DNA of 64,000 nt from Bacteroidales bacterium (lineage in GTDB: Bacteria > Bacteroidota > Bacteroidia > Bacteroidales > P3), in assembly GCA_016292015.1 (NCBI GenBank), contig JAEEZY010000015.1, positions 150,526 through 214,525 on the forward strand. Reading direction: 5' to 3'. The notes under the pieces are model-generated. The model did not search any database. It was not told the origin of the DNA and was given only the letters and a program-made list of their open reading frames with translations. The translations under genes and the position numbers were made by a program. Every line of letters begins with the position of its first letter. Position 1 is the first letter of the stretch. Of the stretch, positions 42,684 to 52,850 are shown piece after piece.

Positions 42684-42691
42684 TATCTTTG
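42684..42691 (+). promoter_or_regulatory. -7 box of the M16 protease gene
   Basis: TATCTTTG followed by C, 36 bp before the ATG. TTTG occurs 24 bp upstream, slightly further than the ideal 19-21. Confidence 0.65.
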
Positions 42692-42727
42692 CACATTATT
42701 CGAATTATTAACTAACAACATAACACA

Positions 42728-45649
42728 ATGAAACAACGTTTGTCATTAGTCCTGATGCTGTTCGTTTTGTTCGCTGGAACGGTGTCGGCACAGAAGTATT
42801 CGTACAAGACCTATCCTAACGACCCGCTGGGCGTGCGTGAATATACGCTCGACAACGGGCTCAAGGTATTTATGAGCGTCTATAAGGATGCGCCCAAGGT
42901 GCAGACCTATATCGCCGTACGCGCCGGCTCGCGCAACGACCCGCACGAGACAACAGGTCTTGCCCACTACCTCGAACACATGATGTTCAAGGGCACCCAG
43001 AAACTCGGCACCACCGACTGGGAGAAGGAGAAAGTGCTCATACATAAGATTGAAGACCTGTTTGAGGCTTACCGTATGTTCGACGACGCCACAACCCGCG
43101 CCGCCATCTACCATAAAATCGACAGCTTGAGCTACGAGGCTTCGAAAATTGCCGTCGCCAACGAGTACGACAAGGCTATGACCGCCATCGGCTCGACGGG
43201 CACCAACGCCTTCACCTCGAACGACTACACGATGTATGTGGAGAACATACCCAACAACCAGATTGAGACCTGGTGCGAGATACAGGCCGACCGTTTCCAG
43301 AACCTGGTGCTGCGTCTGTTCCACACCGAGCTGGAGACCATCTACGAGGAGAAGAACATGAGCCTCACGAAGGACAACCGCAAGGCCAACGAGGCGATGT
43401 TCGCCGCCCTCTTCCCGCATCATCCCTACGGCAACCAGACAACCCTCGGAAGCCAGGAGCACCTGAAGAACCCTTCGATGAGGAACATACGCAACTTCGT
43501 AGCCACCTACTATGTGCCTAACAACATCTGCATCAGCATGGCCGGCGACTTCGACCCCGACGAGGCTATCAAGATTATCGACAAGTACTGGGGCAACATG
43601 AAGCCCGGCAACGTGCCTGAGCTGAAGTTCGAGCGCGAGCAGCCTATCACCAGCGTCATCACCAAGACCGTCACCGGCCTTGACGCTGAGAACACCATCC
43701 GCGCCTACCGTCTGGACAGCGGCAACGGCAGTCACGACGCCATGCTGGCCGACCTGCTGGAGAGTGTGCTGAACAACGGCAAGTGCGGTCTCATCGACCT
43801 GAACATCAATCAGCAGCAGAAGTGCATGGGCGCCTACGCAGGCACCTACACGCTGAACGACTACGGTGCATTCATGTTTGGCGGTCAGCCTATGCAGGGT
43901 CAGACCCTCGAGCAGGTGCAGGCACTGTTTGACGAGCAGATTGCGCTGGTGAAGCAGGGCAAATTTGACGACTGGATGCTCGAAGCCGCCATCAACAACA
44001 TGAAGCTCTCCATCATGAAACGTGCCGAGAGCAACAACAGCCGCGCCAGCCAGATGGCCTATGCCTTCGTAGAACACCGCAACTGGGGCGATGTGTGCAA
44101 CGAGATAAACGAGCTCTCCAAGATTACGAAGAAGGAGATTGTGGATTTCGCCAACCGTCTGTTCAAGGACAACAACTACGTTATCGTGAACAAGCTGCAG
44201 GGCGAGCCTGAGCCTATCCTCAAGGTCTCCAAGCCTCCCATCACTCCTATCGAGGTGGGTCGCGACAACGAGAGCGCTTTCCTGAAAGATATCAAAGCCC
44301 GTCAGGTGACTCCTATCGAGCCTGTCTTCGTCGATTTCTCGAAAGACATGACCAAGCGCAAACTGTCCAACGGCACCGAGATGCTCTATGTGCAGAACAA
44401 GGAGAACAAGACCTTCAACCTCGTCTATCGTTTCGACTTCGGCGAGCGTGCCGGTCAGTTGGGCAAAACCCTCGACCTGGCAGCCGATGTGCTCGAATAT
44501 CTCGGCACCTCGAAGCACACTCCCGAGCAGCTGCAGGAGGAATTCTACAAACTCGCCTGCAACTACAGCGTGAGCGTGGGAGCTGAGAATATCAACATAA
44601 GCATCAGCGGCTTGAGCGAGAATATGGAGGCCGCCATGAAGCTCGTGGAGGAGATTGTAAACGACGCACAACCCAACGACCAGGCGCTGCAGATGCTTGT
44701 GGCTCGCATACTGAAAGGCCGCGAGAACGCCAAGCACAACCAGCAGAGCTGCTTCCGCGCGCTGGGCAACTACGGCATCTATGGCGAGGACAGCCCCTCG
44801 AAAGACATGCTGAGCGAGGCACAGCTGAAAGAGATGAAGTGCAGCCAGCTCACCGACGCGCTCCATTCGCTCTGCGGCTATCAGCACCGCGTGCTCTTCT
44901 ATGGTCCTGAACCCGATGACCTCATCGCCAAGACCATCGCTAGCATACATAAGACCCCTGTCAAGTTGCAGAAGGCTCCCGCCAACAAGAAAATCACTCC
45001 GAAGGCAGTTAGCGAGAACACCGTCTATTTTGTTGATTACAATGCCAACCAGACCTACATGCGCGAGCACTTCCGCGGCGAGAAGTTCAACACCAAGAAC
45101 GAGGCCGTCATGGACATCTTCAACGAGTACTTCGGTGGTTCGATGAACGCCATCGTCTTCCAGGAGATGCGTGAAAAACGCTCGCTCGCCTACAGCGCAC
45201 AGAGCTACTACATGACTCCGAGCGACAAGGACGGCTACTTCACCAACGCTGCCATCATCGCCACCCAGAATGACAAGCTTATCGACGCCATGACGGCTTT
45301 CAACGAGCTCTTCGACCAGATGCCGGTTGCCGACGCCAACTTCGCTATGGCCAAGGATGCCGAGATAAGCGGCATACGCACCTCGCGCACCACCAAGATG
45401 GGTATCATCAACAGCTACCTCTACTATGAGAAGATGGGCTTCGACCCCAAGAAACCGCGCGCTAAGATACTCTTCGAGGCCTACCCGAAGGTGACCATGC
45501 AGAACGTCATCGACTTCAACAAGAAGTATATCAAGGGCCAGAAGAAAGTCTATATGTGTCTCGGCAAGGAAGCCGATATGGACTTCAACGCCCTCGGCAA
45601 GTTCGGCAAGGTGAAGAAACTGAAACTTGAAGACATCTTCGGCTATTGA
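42728..45649 (+). CDS. M16 family zinc protease (pitrilysin/insulinase type)
   Basis: 973 residues, a double-length M16 protein. The signal peptide ends about residue 21 (TVSAQ). The inverted zinc motif HYLEH is at 80-84, with the distal Glu in ETIYEEKNM. The second half repeats the M16 fold (RKLSNGTEMLYVQNKENKTF onward) without the zinc motif, as in two-domain family members that form a peptide chamber. It is likely periplasmic. Its TGA overlaps the next ATG (TGATG). Confidence 0.93.
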   Translation: MKQRLSLVLMLFVLFAGTVSAQKYSYKTYPNDPLGVREYTLDNGLKVFMSVYKDAPKVQTYIAVRAGSRNDPHETTGLAHYLEHMMFKGTQKLGTTDWEKEKVLIHKIEDLFEAYRMFDDATTRAAIYHKIDSLSYEASKIAVANEYDKAMTAIGSTGTNAFTSNDYTMYVENIPNNQIETWCEIQADRFQNLVLRLFHTELETIYEEKNMSLTKDNRKANEAMFAALFPHHPYGNQTTLGSQEHLKNPSMRNIRNFVATYYVPNNICISMAGDFDPDEAIKIIDKYWGNMKPGNVPELKFEREQPITSVITKTVTGLDAENTIRAYRLDSGNGSHDAMLADLLESVLNNGKCGLIDLNINQQQKCMGAYAGTYTLNDYGAFMFGGQPMQGQTLEQVQALFDEQIALVKQGKFDDWMLEAAINNMKLSIMKRAESNNSRASQMAYAFVEHRNWGDVCNEINELSKITKKEIVDFANRLFKDNNYVIVNKLQGEPEPILKVSKPPITPIEVGRDNESAFLKDIKARQVTPIEPVFVDFSKDMTKRKLSNGTEMLYVQNKENKTFNLVYRFDFGERAGQLGKTLDLAADVLEYLGTSKHTPEQLQEEFYKLACNYSVSVGAENINISISGLSENMEAAMKLVEEIVNDAQPNDQALQMLVARILKGRENAKHNQQSCFRALGNYGIYGEDSPSKDMLSEAQLKEMKCSQLTDALHSLCGYQHRVLFYGPEPDDLIAKTIASIHKTPVKLQKAPANKKITPKAVSENTVYFVDYNANQTYMREHFRGEKFNTKNEAVMDIFNEYFGGSMNAIVFQEMREKRSLAYSAQSYYMTPSDKDGYFTNAAIIATQNDKLIDAMTAFNELFDQMPVADANFAMAKDAEISGIRTSRTTKMGIINSYLYYEKMGFDPKKPRAKILFEAYPKVTMQNVIDFNKKYIKGQKKVYMCLGKEADMDFNALGKFGKVKKLKLEDIFGY

Positions 45650-48600
45650 TGCGTCTGCATAAGCATACTATGGGAATAGCCGCCACTACGGTGGCGGCTA
45701 TTTTGTTGTTTGGCATCCTGTGGGGCTTCGGTTGGCTTGGTGGGGGATGGAAGACCCATTTCTTCACGGCTAACGGTACTGACTTTATCAAAGACTTGTA
45801 CACCACCACCTATCATGCTGCTCACGATGACGACCTGTTGGTATGCCATGCGATGAACTTTCCTCAGGGAGAACACTACACCTACAGCGGGTTGCAGCCT
45901 TGGATCGCAATGCCGCTGCAACTGTTGCGAAACATGGGTGTTCAGAATGTCGAACGGGCGGTGCTCCCGCTGATGAACTTGTGGATCATCGTAAGCGTAA
46001 TATTGTGTGCACTATTCCTTTATCTGCTTCTATCCCGACTGCAGCTGCCTTCATGGTATAGTGTCGGCAGCGCGTTGGTAATCACGCTGATGTCACCTCA
46101 ACTGCTGAGGATGGGCGGTCACATCTCCCTTAGTTACTACTGTGTCATCCCTATGCTACTCTACTTTTCGGTGTGCCACATGCAGACGTGGCGCCACGGT
46201 TGGGCTGTGGCTTTCGGTGCAACAGCTTTCCTCTTTGGCTTGGCTCACCCATATTACTATGTGTTCTTCGCTGTTGTGGCGATATTCGAATCGGGGTGGA
46301 TGGCTTGGAAATGCCATAAAAAGGAAATCAGCTGGCAACGTTGCATCGTGTCGTTCCTTTTGCAGTTTGTGCTGCCTACAGCCTTGTTTGTTATCGCCAC
46401 GTCTGTCGGTGTTCCTGAAGGAGAACGCAATCCTGTACCTTTTGGCTATTACAAATACATGGCCTCAATCGAAGGATTGATGCTGCCCTACGCAAAATGG
46501 TACTGCGACAATCATAGCCGGCTCTTTGGTGAGGTGAATTGGGAAGGATGCAGCTATATCGGTTTGGTGGCCGATATCGTGGCAATAATATTATTGATTT
46601 CGGTATTACGCGCACTTTTCAGCCGCCGTCACCGTAAAGGTTTTAACGCTACAGGCAACACCGAACTCAATCTTCTGTTGGTGGCGGCTGTGGCTTTGCT
46701 CATATACGCTCTCGGAGTACCGCTGCGGTGGCTGCCACGCAACTTCGCCACATACCTGCCTTCGCTGCTGCTACACATTCGCGCCCTTGCACGCCTTGAA
46801 TGGCTTTTCTGTTATGTCATCGGCGTTGTGGCAAGTTATATGCTTTATCACTGGTGGTTTCAACATAAACAATGGAAACGCACTGTGATATTTGTGGTGG
46901 CGATAGTCATAGCGTGTACAGAGGCTTTGGCTGGCAATTTGAAAAACAAGGCGTGGTACGGCTATAACCGCTGGGAAGACTGGGTTGACTACGACAACCA
47001 TCTTCCGCAAAACAGTTGGATGCAGGACTTCGATACCGATCGCTACCAGGCACTGCTATGCATGCCAGGATTCAATATCGGCAGCGAGCTGACAGACCTA
47101 TACCCTGATCTTGATTTGTACAAGCGGTGTGCAATGATTTCTGTACGCACGGGCCTGCCTCAAATATGCAACTATAATTCGCGCGGAGTTATTCGACAAG
47201 CATGGGATCGTGTCGCTTTGACACGGGTGGCATGGAACGATTTCGATCTGATACAGCAGCTACCTTCCAGGCGTCCTCTGCTGGTCGTGGCAAGCAACGA
47301 CAGTACGAAGCTCTCTTCCACCGAAAAGGCTCTGTTGAGCGAAGCTTCGCTATTAATGTCATTCCCCGATGCTTCGCTTTATGAATTGCCTATCAGTGCT
47401 TTCGAAACCACGACCTCCAAAGTGCAGGATGACTTGTGCAAACGTAGGGCACAAGCCACCACAAAAAACTATGTCTCATCACCCGATGTTACTGGTGACG
47501 TGCACAAAAGGCTAACGCTTATCGACTGCGACTTGCTCGATGCAGAAAGTCAAGAGCTGAGTTTCTGGATGACACCTATCCTCACCCCTCAATACGGTCA
47601 ATGCTGGTGGTGGATTACCCTCAGCGGTGACGGTATGGAGGATCAGACCAGCATGGGTTGGATCCTGGCCGACAGTCTCGTTGCCGTCGATACACGACTC
47701 GACAAGGGAATGCTGCGTTTCCGCTTCAACGTGCCGCAGGGCTATTCTCATGTAAAAATGGAGGTTCGCAACCGATACATCAGACCTAGCGTGGCTCACT
47801 TCCAACAAATCATGCTTCGTCCTGCAAACATCGATGTGGCCACTCGGATGGGTGTCACGTTGCTCCTGAACAACATTCCCGTGCCCGCGGATAACATCGC
47901 CAGGTATGTCTATATCAAAGGCAGACGTTTCTATGTTGACGGAGAGCCGTGGTTTCCCGTCATGCTCAATTACAAGGCATTCTTCAACGACGGTGAAGTG
48001 GTGCCTGCTCCTTGGTACACCGGTGGCGGCATTCGTGACCATTTCGACACCATCGCCTCATGGGGTTTCAGCACCGTGAGGGTATGCCTCGATGTGCTGC
48101 CTGACAACGGCGACACCTCAACAATGTTCCTCGCCACCCGCCGTATGATAGAGAAAGCCGACAGCGCAGGGTTGCGTGTGATGTTGTTGTTAAAACCTCC
48201 GTTGGACAACTATTGGAAGTCATATACCATAGGCTTGCTGAGGTCGTTATCCGATATGCCAGCGTTGTGGGCATACGACTTCATGAACGAGCCGCTTTAT
48301 TTCGACCCTGTTGCCGACCGACCAAAGGAGGATGCGATTAAGATAGTACGGGAGTGGCGCGATATGGTGCGACGTTATGCGCCACATCAGCTTTTCACTG
48401 TGGCCACCGCCGAACCGATAGAGGTGTTTGAATGGGACCCTTCGATGCTGCCTGTCGATTTCATCGAGATGCATACCTACCATCCGCTGCGGGTGCAGTC
48501 GGAGATGTGGTGGTACAACAACTATTGCGGGAAACCCTGGATGGTGGGAGAGACGGGATTGCCTGCCGACGGTGACAGCGTAAGCTATGTCGAGCAGGAA

Positions 48601-49215
48601 CGGTTTATGAAAGAGACCTATATCTATGCACGGGCAAACGGAGCCATCGGATATGGCTGGTGGGAGTTTCAAGATTGTCCGTCGGGTGTGAACTTCGAAG
48701 CTCGATATACAGGGTTGCGTGACCAGTATGGTCGGCGAAAGCCGGCGGCCGATTTGGTGGCGTCGCTGAACTCTCTCTGTTTCGTACAAGCAGGTGGCAC
48801 TCTGCCTGTCAACTACTACAATATGCTTGCCTACCGCAATCTCTCCATAACGGGAAAAGTGGTGGATGAAAAGGGACATCCTGTCGAAGGAGCGGTGATA
48901 CGCGGTTGGAACGATGATTGGAGCGTAGGGGTAAACACCTATTCCGATAGTAAGGGAAGTTTTCGGCTGGTGAGCAACGACATTTGTACCCATTTCGAGG
49001 TGTCGGCTCCATGGTGCACCAGAGTGAAGTTTGACAAGAAGGTGCCGTATAGGTCGGAAATTGAGTTGAAAGAAAGAAATCGGGAATATCAAGGCATACC
49101 GCTATTGGGTTGGGGCAATGAGTCTTCAACGCTTCCGTCTGACCCCAGGCGCTTTGCTGCGAGGGATGCAAGGATGGCAAACGTTGATGTGATTGCACTA
49201 AAGCGTTTGAGATAG
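45649..49215 (+). CDS. Membrane protein fused to a GH5-like glycosidase and a carboxypeptidase-regulatory-like domain
   Basis: 1188 residues from ATG 45649, which overlaps the M16 stop. Residues 1 to about 430 hold roughly ten hydrophobic segments, resembling GT-C type integral membrane proteins (TGTDFIKD-like luminal loop NGTDFIKDLYTTTYH). About 440-740 is a soluble region with beta-rich, CBM-like character. From about 752 (YIKGRRFYVDGEPWFPVM) a TIM-barrel of GH5/clan-A type starts, with the acid/base Glu in AYDFMNEPLY (about 880) and nucleophile in WMVGETGLPADG (about 967). A carboxypeptidase-regulatory-like fold (ITGKVVDEKGHPVEGAVI, about 1067-1145) ends it. The substrate is unknown; it may trim or transfer a surface glycan. 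Confidence 0.8.
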   Translation: MRLHKHTMGIAATTVAAILLFGILWGFGWLGGGWKTHFFTANGTDFIKDLYTTTYHAAHDDDLLVCHAMNFPQGEHYTYSGLQPWIAMPLQLLRNMGVQNVERAVLPLMNLWIIVSVILCALFLYLLLSRLQLPSWYSVGSALVITLMSPQLLRMGGHISLSYYCVIPMLLYFSVCHMQTWRHGWAVAFGATAFLFGLAHPYYYVFFAVVAIFESGWMAWKCHKKEISWQRCIVSFLLQFVLPTALFVIATSVGVPEGERNPVPFGYYKYMASIEGLMLPYAKWYCDNHSRLFGEVNWEGCSYIGLVADIVAIILLISVLRALFSRRHRKGFNATGNTELNLLLVAAVALLIYALGVPLRWLPRNFATYLPSLLLHIRALARLEWLFCYVIGVVASYMLYHWWFQHKQWKRTVIFVVAIVIACTEALAGNLKNKAWYGYNRWEDWVDYDNHLPQNSWMQDFDTDRYQALLCMPGFNIGSELTDLYPDLDLYKRCAMISVRTGLPQICNYNSRGVIRQAWDRVALTRVAWNDFDLIQQLPSRRPLLVVASNDSTKLSSTEKALLSEASLLMSFPDASLYELPISAFETTTSKVQDDLCKRRAQATTKNYVSSPDVTGDVHKRLTLIDCDLLDAESQELSFWMTPILTPQYGQCWWWITLSGDGMEDQTSMGWILADSLVAVDTRLDKGMLRFRFNVPQGYSHVKMEVRNRYIRPSVAHFQQIMLRPANIDVATRMGVTLLLNNIPVPADNIARYVYIKGRRFYVDGEPWFPVMLNYKAFFNDGEVVPAPWYTGGGIRDHFDTIASWGFSTVRVCLDVLPDNGDTSTMFLATRRMIEKADSAGLRVMLLLKPPLDNYWKSYTIGLLRSLSDMPALWAYDFMNEPLYFDPVADRPKEDAIKIVREWRDMVRRYAPHQLFTVATAEPIEVFEWDPSMLPVDFIEMHTYHPLRVQSEMWWYNNYCGKPWMVGETGLPADGDSVSYVEQERFMKETYIYARANGAIGYGWWEFQDCPSGVNFEARYTGLRDQYGRRKPAADLVASLNSLCFVQAGGTLPVNYYNMLAYRNLSITGKVVDEKGHPVEGAVIRGWNDDWSVGVNTYSDSKGSFRLVSNDICTHFEVSAPWCTRVKFDKKVPYRSEIELKERNREYQGIPLLGWGNESSTLPSDPRRFAARDARMANVDVIALKRLR

Positions 49216-49237
49216 TCGCTGGGTGTGACGCCACGCA

Positions 49238-51043
49238 TCACAGTTCCTCCAATATGGAGTATATGTATTGATTGTCGGGAGTGACGCTGATGTGGTAATT
49301 TGCAGCATTGTGTGGTTTTCCTTCGGGATTCCAAAGATATACCTTAATCCGACTGTGTCGCAGGGCCAGTCGGCTTTTGATGTTCAGTTCCTGCTTCAGC
49401 GCAATGTTGTTGGAGGTGTTTGACAACGGTATGTTGCGGTAATCGACTTTGCGCCCAAAGACGTGTGTCTCCATGACAAGGTATAGGTCTTTGTCTATAA
49501 TACCGTCAACTTCGGCGTTTATCATAAAGAACCGTTTGTCGGAAATGTCATTGCCGACAGTGTCCATAAGCACTGTGAATTCATCATTGGGAGTAATGTT
49601 GCCGCATTTGATTACCTTGCCGTCCCACGGCATCGAATTGTCGGGAGTTTTACTGAACAGACAAACCTCGGTGGCGACACATTGTCTGTATTCTATCAAG
49701 TAAGGGTAGTTTCGCTGTACGGCGGTCATCTCAGGTTCGAGCAATTTAGATGTTGCGGCGTATTTGGCACTAGATTTGGACAGGATGCTGTCCATCGGGG
49801 TGTCGGGTGTGTATTGGGTGTTGATGTCGTTGTTGTAGTAGTGTAGCGCTCGGTCGGTTATGTCGAAAAGACACATTACGTTGTCTGTTCCATATTCGTC
49901 GCGGGCTTGGTTGATAAGGTTTGCCGACGACTCGATGTATTCGCGGTTAATCACATCATAATGCTTTCGGACGAAAAAGAGTGTAAGAAGCAAAGCGGTG
50001 CCTATGGCTACAGCTGACAGGTTGGCCAATAACGGACGTTTTGACCCTATTGCTCCGCAAAAGGCAAGCAGCAGGAACGGGTAGGAAAATAGGAGTACGG
50101 AGTATTGCAGCACGGGGTTTACCAGTCGCGAATAGGAGTAGCCGGCGACAAGCGGTAATAGAAACAACGCGAAGGAAACTATCATCAGCTTCTTGTTGCG
50201 TAGTACCGACTGCTTTGAAAACATCAATGCGGTGTAAAAAATAAAGATGGCCAGCATCGTATAGCTGTGGTGTGTCAGGTAGCGGAGATAATACCAGAAG
50301 AAGTTTGCGTGCGGAGCCCCCAGCCAACCGCCGACACCTTTCATTTCGAACAGTTGATAGAGTGTAATCCCTAGGTGCGGCAGGAAAAGGAGCATGGCGC
50401 AGGCGCTTGCGAGGATATATCTCCACACCTTGTCGCGTTCTACGAAAAACAGTCCCGCAAGCCCAACCAGTAATGCGGTGAGAGTGCAGAAGTATTGTGT
50501 ATAGGCGCAGCAGGCGGCCGTCAAAGCATATCCCGTAAATTGCCCTACGGTATGTTTGTGTTCGACGCAGATGCCTGTCCAGAAGTGAAGCATCAGCAGT
50601 ACAAAGAACAGCCCTGCGATGTATGGGCGCGCCAGCATGGAATAGTAAACGGTGTATTGCGAGAAGGCTACCACTATGGCCGCCAGCAGTGCGCTGTCGG
50701 AGCCGTACCATCGTCGGGCGATATTGTAGGCAAGCGGTATGCAGCCAATGCCCATCAGTACAAACGGTAGCCTCACCACTACAGCCGAAGTGCCGAACAG
50801 TTTGCACCACAGCCAAAGAAAAAACTGTACACCTGCTGGATGGGTGTCGGAGGTTTTTACGCCCTCCTGTATGAGTTCAGCTATGTTGTCGAACCGCACC
50901 CGTATTATGGCGCTGAGTTCGTCGTGCGTCAGCGGTGCGGATATTTCGGCCAGGCGTAGAATGGCTCCAATCAGCGTGACAGCAGCAAGTGCCAGTAATT
51001 CCGGGCGCTGCCAAAGGCGCTTTAGGACCTGAACCGTTTTCAC
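49238..51043 (-). CDS. GT-C type membrane glycosyltransferase (ArnT/PMT-like)
   Basis: 601 residues with about eleven hydrophobic segments in the first 400. LTHDELSAIIRV near residue 38 has the Asp-Glu pair in the first luminal loop that is catalytic in PMT/ArnT enzymes. YYSMLARPYIAGLFF and HPAGVQFFLWLW are also typical. The C-terminal 200 residues are soluble. Such enzymes move a sugar from a polyprenyl-phosphate carrier to an extracytoplasmic acceptor. It converges with the GH5-like fusion gene, 22 bp apart, and is preceded by the GreA-like gene on its strand. Confidence 0.83.
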   Translation of the reverse strand: MKTVQVLKRLWQRPELLALAAVTLIGAILRLAEISAPLTHDELSAIIRVRFDNIAELIQEGVKTSDTHPAGVQFFLWLWCKLFGTSAVVVRLPFVLMGIGCIPLAYNIARRWYGSDSALLAAIVVAFSQYTVYYSMLARPYIAGLFFVLLMLHFWTGICVEHKHTVGQFTGYALTAACCAYTQYFCTLTALLVGLAGLFFVERDKVWRYILASACAMLLFLPHLGITLYQLFEMKGVGGWLGAPHANFFWYYLRYLTHHSYTMLAIFIFYTALMFSKQSVLRNKKLMIVSFALFLLPLVAGYSYSRLVNPVLQYSVLLFSYPFLLLAFCGAIGSKRPLLANLSAVAIGTALLLTLFFVRKHYDVINREYIESSANLINQARDEYGTDNVMCLFDITDRALHYYNNDINTQYTPDTPMDSILSKSSAKYAATSKLLEPEMTAVQRNYPYLIEYRQCVATEVCLFSKTPDNSMPWDGKVIKCGNITPNDEFTVLMDTVGNDISDKRFFMINAEVDGIIDKDLYLVMETHVFGRKVDYRNIPLSNTSNNIALKQELNIKSRLALRHSRIKVYLWNPEGKPHNAANYHISVTPDNQYIYSILEEL

Positions 51044-51045
51044 GA

Positions 51046-51528
51046 TTAATATATTTCTTCAATGGTTTGGGAGATTCCGTTGATGGTAATCGTGTCGCCT
51101 ACCCTTTTGCCTTTCAGCGCGATATACACAGGCGTCTGGGCGGATATGGCGTAGAAGTCCTCCTTCTTGCCGTCGCTCTCCACCTGGAACTTTCCTAAGC
51201 CTATGCTCAAGAAGAATCGCTGGCGGTCGGTGATGACGATAGCGCCGTGGTCGGCGGTGTCGAACGGTGGCATCTTCAGCAGGTCGCCCAGCACTCGCAG
51301 GCCGGCGTTGGCGTTGGAGAGCTGTTTGGCATACATGTCGCGGCTGCGCATCATCTTGGTGCGGTATGAGTCGTAACGATCGACGTTGGCGCCGTAGTCG
51401 TTGCTCTGCTGCTGTGCAGAGTCCATCTCCTGCTTCGCCACAAAAGCGATATGCTCCTGCTGTTCGATGCAGGAGCATATCACTTGTTGCCTATGCTCTT
51501 CTCTAGTCATACTAGTTTCTCTAGTCAA
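51046..51528 (-). CDS. GreA/GreB-like transcription factor homologue
   Basis: 160 residues. A helical N-terminal part (about 10-80) is followed by the FKBP-like C-terminal domain of the GreA/GreB family: AIVITDRQRFFLSIGLGKF, ISAQTPVYIALKGKRVGDTITING. The N-terminal coiled coil is shorter and lacks the usual acidic tip, so anti-backtracking activity is not certain. The start is ambiguous because an 18-bp repeat duplicates MTREE/MTRET; ATG 51510 may be the original. It starts 6 bp after the aminotransferase stop, hence one operon. Confidence 0.7.
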   Translation of the reverse strand: MTRETSMTREEHRQQVICSCIEQQEHIAFVAKQEMDSAQQQSNDYGANVDRYDSYRTKMMRSRDMYAKQLSNANAGLRVLGDLLKMPPFDTADHGAIVITDRQRFFLSIGLGKFQVESDGKKEDFYAISAQTPVYIALKGKRVGDTITINGISQTIEEIY

Positions 51529-51541
51529 ACTAGTTATCTAG
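51503..51541. repeat. CTAG-rich 18-bp direct repeat at a gene junction
   Basis: CTAGTCATACTAGT at 51503 and CTAGTCAAACTAGT at 51521 differ by one base and lie 18 bp apart; another CTAG follows at 51538. There are five CTAG tetramers in about 40 bp. It spans the aminotransferase stop and the start of the GreA-like gene. Confidence 0.75.
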
Positions 51542-52751
51542 TTCTTCCCGGATAAACCTTCAGTGCCTCTTCGAGGCATTTGATTGCCGCCTTGAGGTCT
51601 TCGATGCAGATGCAGTAGGTGATACGAGCCTGATGGCGGCCGCGCTCGGGGTTCTCATAGAATCCGGTGGCGGGGGCCAGCATCACGGTGGCACCGTTAT
51701 AGTTGAAGTCTGTCAGCAGCCACTGGCAGAATTTGTCGCTGTCGTCTATGGGCAGGTCGATCACCGTGTAGAACGCACCTTTAGGCATCGGGCAGAAGCA
51801 ACCGGGAATCTTGTTGATGCCATCGACGATGACGTTGCGGCGAGCCACATACTCTGACTGCACCTTGTCGAAATACTCCTGTGGGGTATCGACGGCAGCC
51901 TCGCCAAAGATCTGACCGAAGCTCGGGGGCGAGAGACGAGCCTGAGCGAGACGCATGGCTATGGCATAGACCTCGCTGTTGCGAGTCACCATGCAGCCCA
52001 CGCGGGCGCCGCAGGCACTGTAGCGTTTCGACACCGAGTCGAACAGGATGGTGTTGCGCTCGAGGCCTTCCAGCTGCATCACGCTGAAATGGGAGTGACC
52101 GTCGTAGCAGAACTCACGATAGACCTCATCGGCAAACAGGTAAAGGTCGTATTTCTTCACAAGTCCGGCCACCTTCAGCAACTCCTCTTTCGTGTAGAGG
52201 TAACCCGTCGGGTTGTTGGGGTTGCATATCATGATGGCCTTCGTGCGAGGGGTGATGACCTTCTCGAAATCCTCGATGGGAGGCAGAGCAAAGCCAGAAC
52301 GGATGTCGCTCGGGATGGTGACAATCTTTGCGTCGCACAGCTTGGCAAAGGTGTTGTAGTTGGTGTAGTAAGGCTCGGGGATGATGATTTCGTCGCCCGG
52401 ATTCAGACACACGGTGAAAGCCATCTGCAGAGCCTCGCTGCCGCCGGTGGTGACGATAATCTGGTTGGGGGTCACGTCGATGCCGTGCTTGTGGTAGTAG
52501 TTGCACAGGGCTCTGCGGTAGGAGGGGATACCAGCCGAATGGCTGTATTCCAAAACGCCTTTCCACTGAGGCAGCTCGCGGGCGGTGTCGGCCAGAGCAG
52601 CCAGGGCACCTTTCGGGGTCTCGATGTCGGGCTGGCCGATATTCAGGTGATAGACGTGTATTCCGCGGCTCTTGGCTTCGTCGGCGAAAGGAACCAGTTT
52701 GCGTATTGCCGACTGCGGCAGTTCGTAACCTTTATTGGATATTTGTGGCAT
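51534..52751 (-). CDS. Class I/II pyridoxal-phosphate aminotransferase
   Basis: 405 residues. Fold type I PLP enzyme: VTTGGSEALQMAF (phosphate site), ICNPNNPTGYLY (Asn contact), LFADEVYREF (Asp to pyridine nitrogen), SVSKRYSACGARVG with the Schiff-base Lys near residue 241, and a C-terminal Arg in RHQARITYC. It is close to aspartate aminotransferase-like enzymes of Bacteroidota. The amino-acid substrate cannot be fixed. It is first in an operon with the GreA-like protein and perhaps the GT-C enzyme. Confidence 0.92.
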   Translation of the reverse strand: MPQISNKGYELPQSAIRKLVPFADEAKSRGIHVYHLNIGQPDIETPKGALAALADTARELPQWKGVLEYSHSAGIPSYRRALCNYYHKHGIDVTPNQIIVTTGGSEALQMAFTVCLNPGDEIIIPEPYYTNYNTFAKLCDAKIVTIPSDIRSGFALPPIEDFEKVITPRTKAIMICNPNNPTGYLYTKEELLKVAGLVKKYDLYLFADEVYREFCYDGHSHFSVMQLEGLERNTILFDSVSKRYSACGARVGCMVTRNSEVYAIAMRLAQARLSPPSFGQIFGEAAVDTPQEYFDKVQSEYVARRNVIVDGINKIPGCFCPMPKGAFYTVIDLPIDDSDKFCQWLLTDFNYNGATVMLAPATGFYENPERGRHQARITYCICIEDLKAAIKCLEEALKVYPGRTR

Positions 52752-52850
52752 AATGCTTTATTTGGTTAAGTGTTTGTAATTCTTTTTTTAGCTTTGTCTC
52801 TCGGTGGATGGGCGGCTGCGATGCCAGATCCGCCTGCCCTCTCTTGTCAA

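Noticed and set aside
42746..45070. 774-codon minus-strand open frame
   Set aside because: Antisense shadow of the M16 protease gene with the same His/Val/Leu-rich noise.
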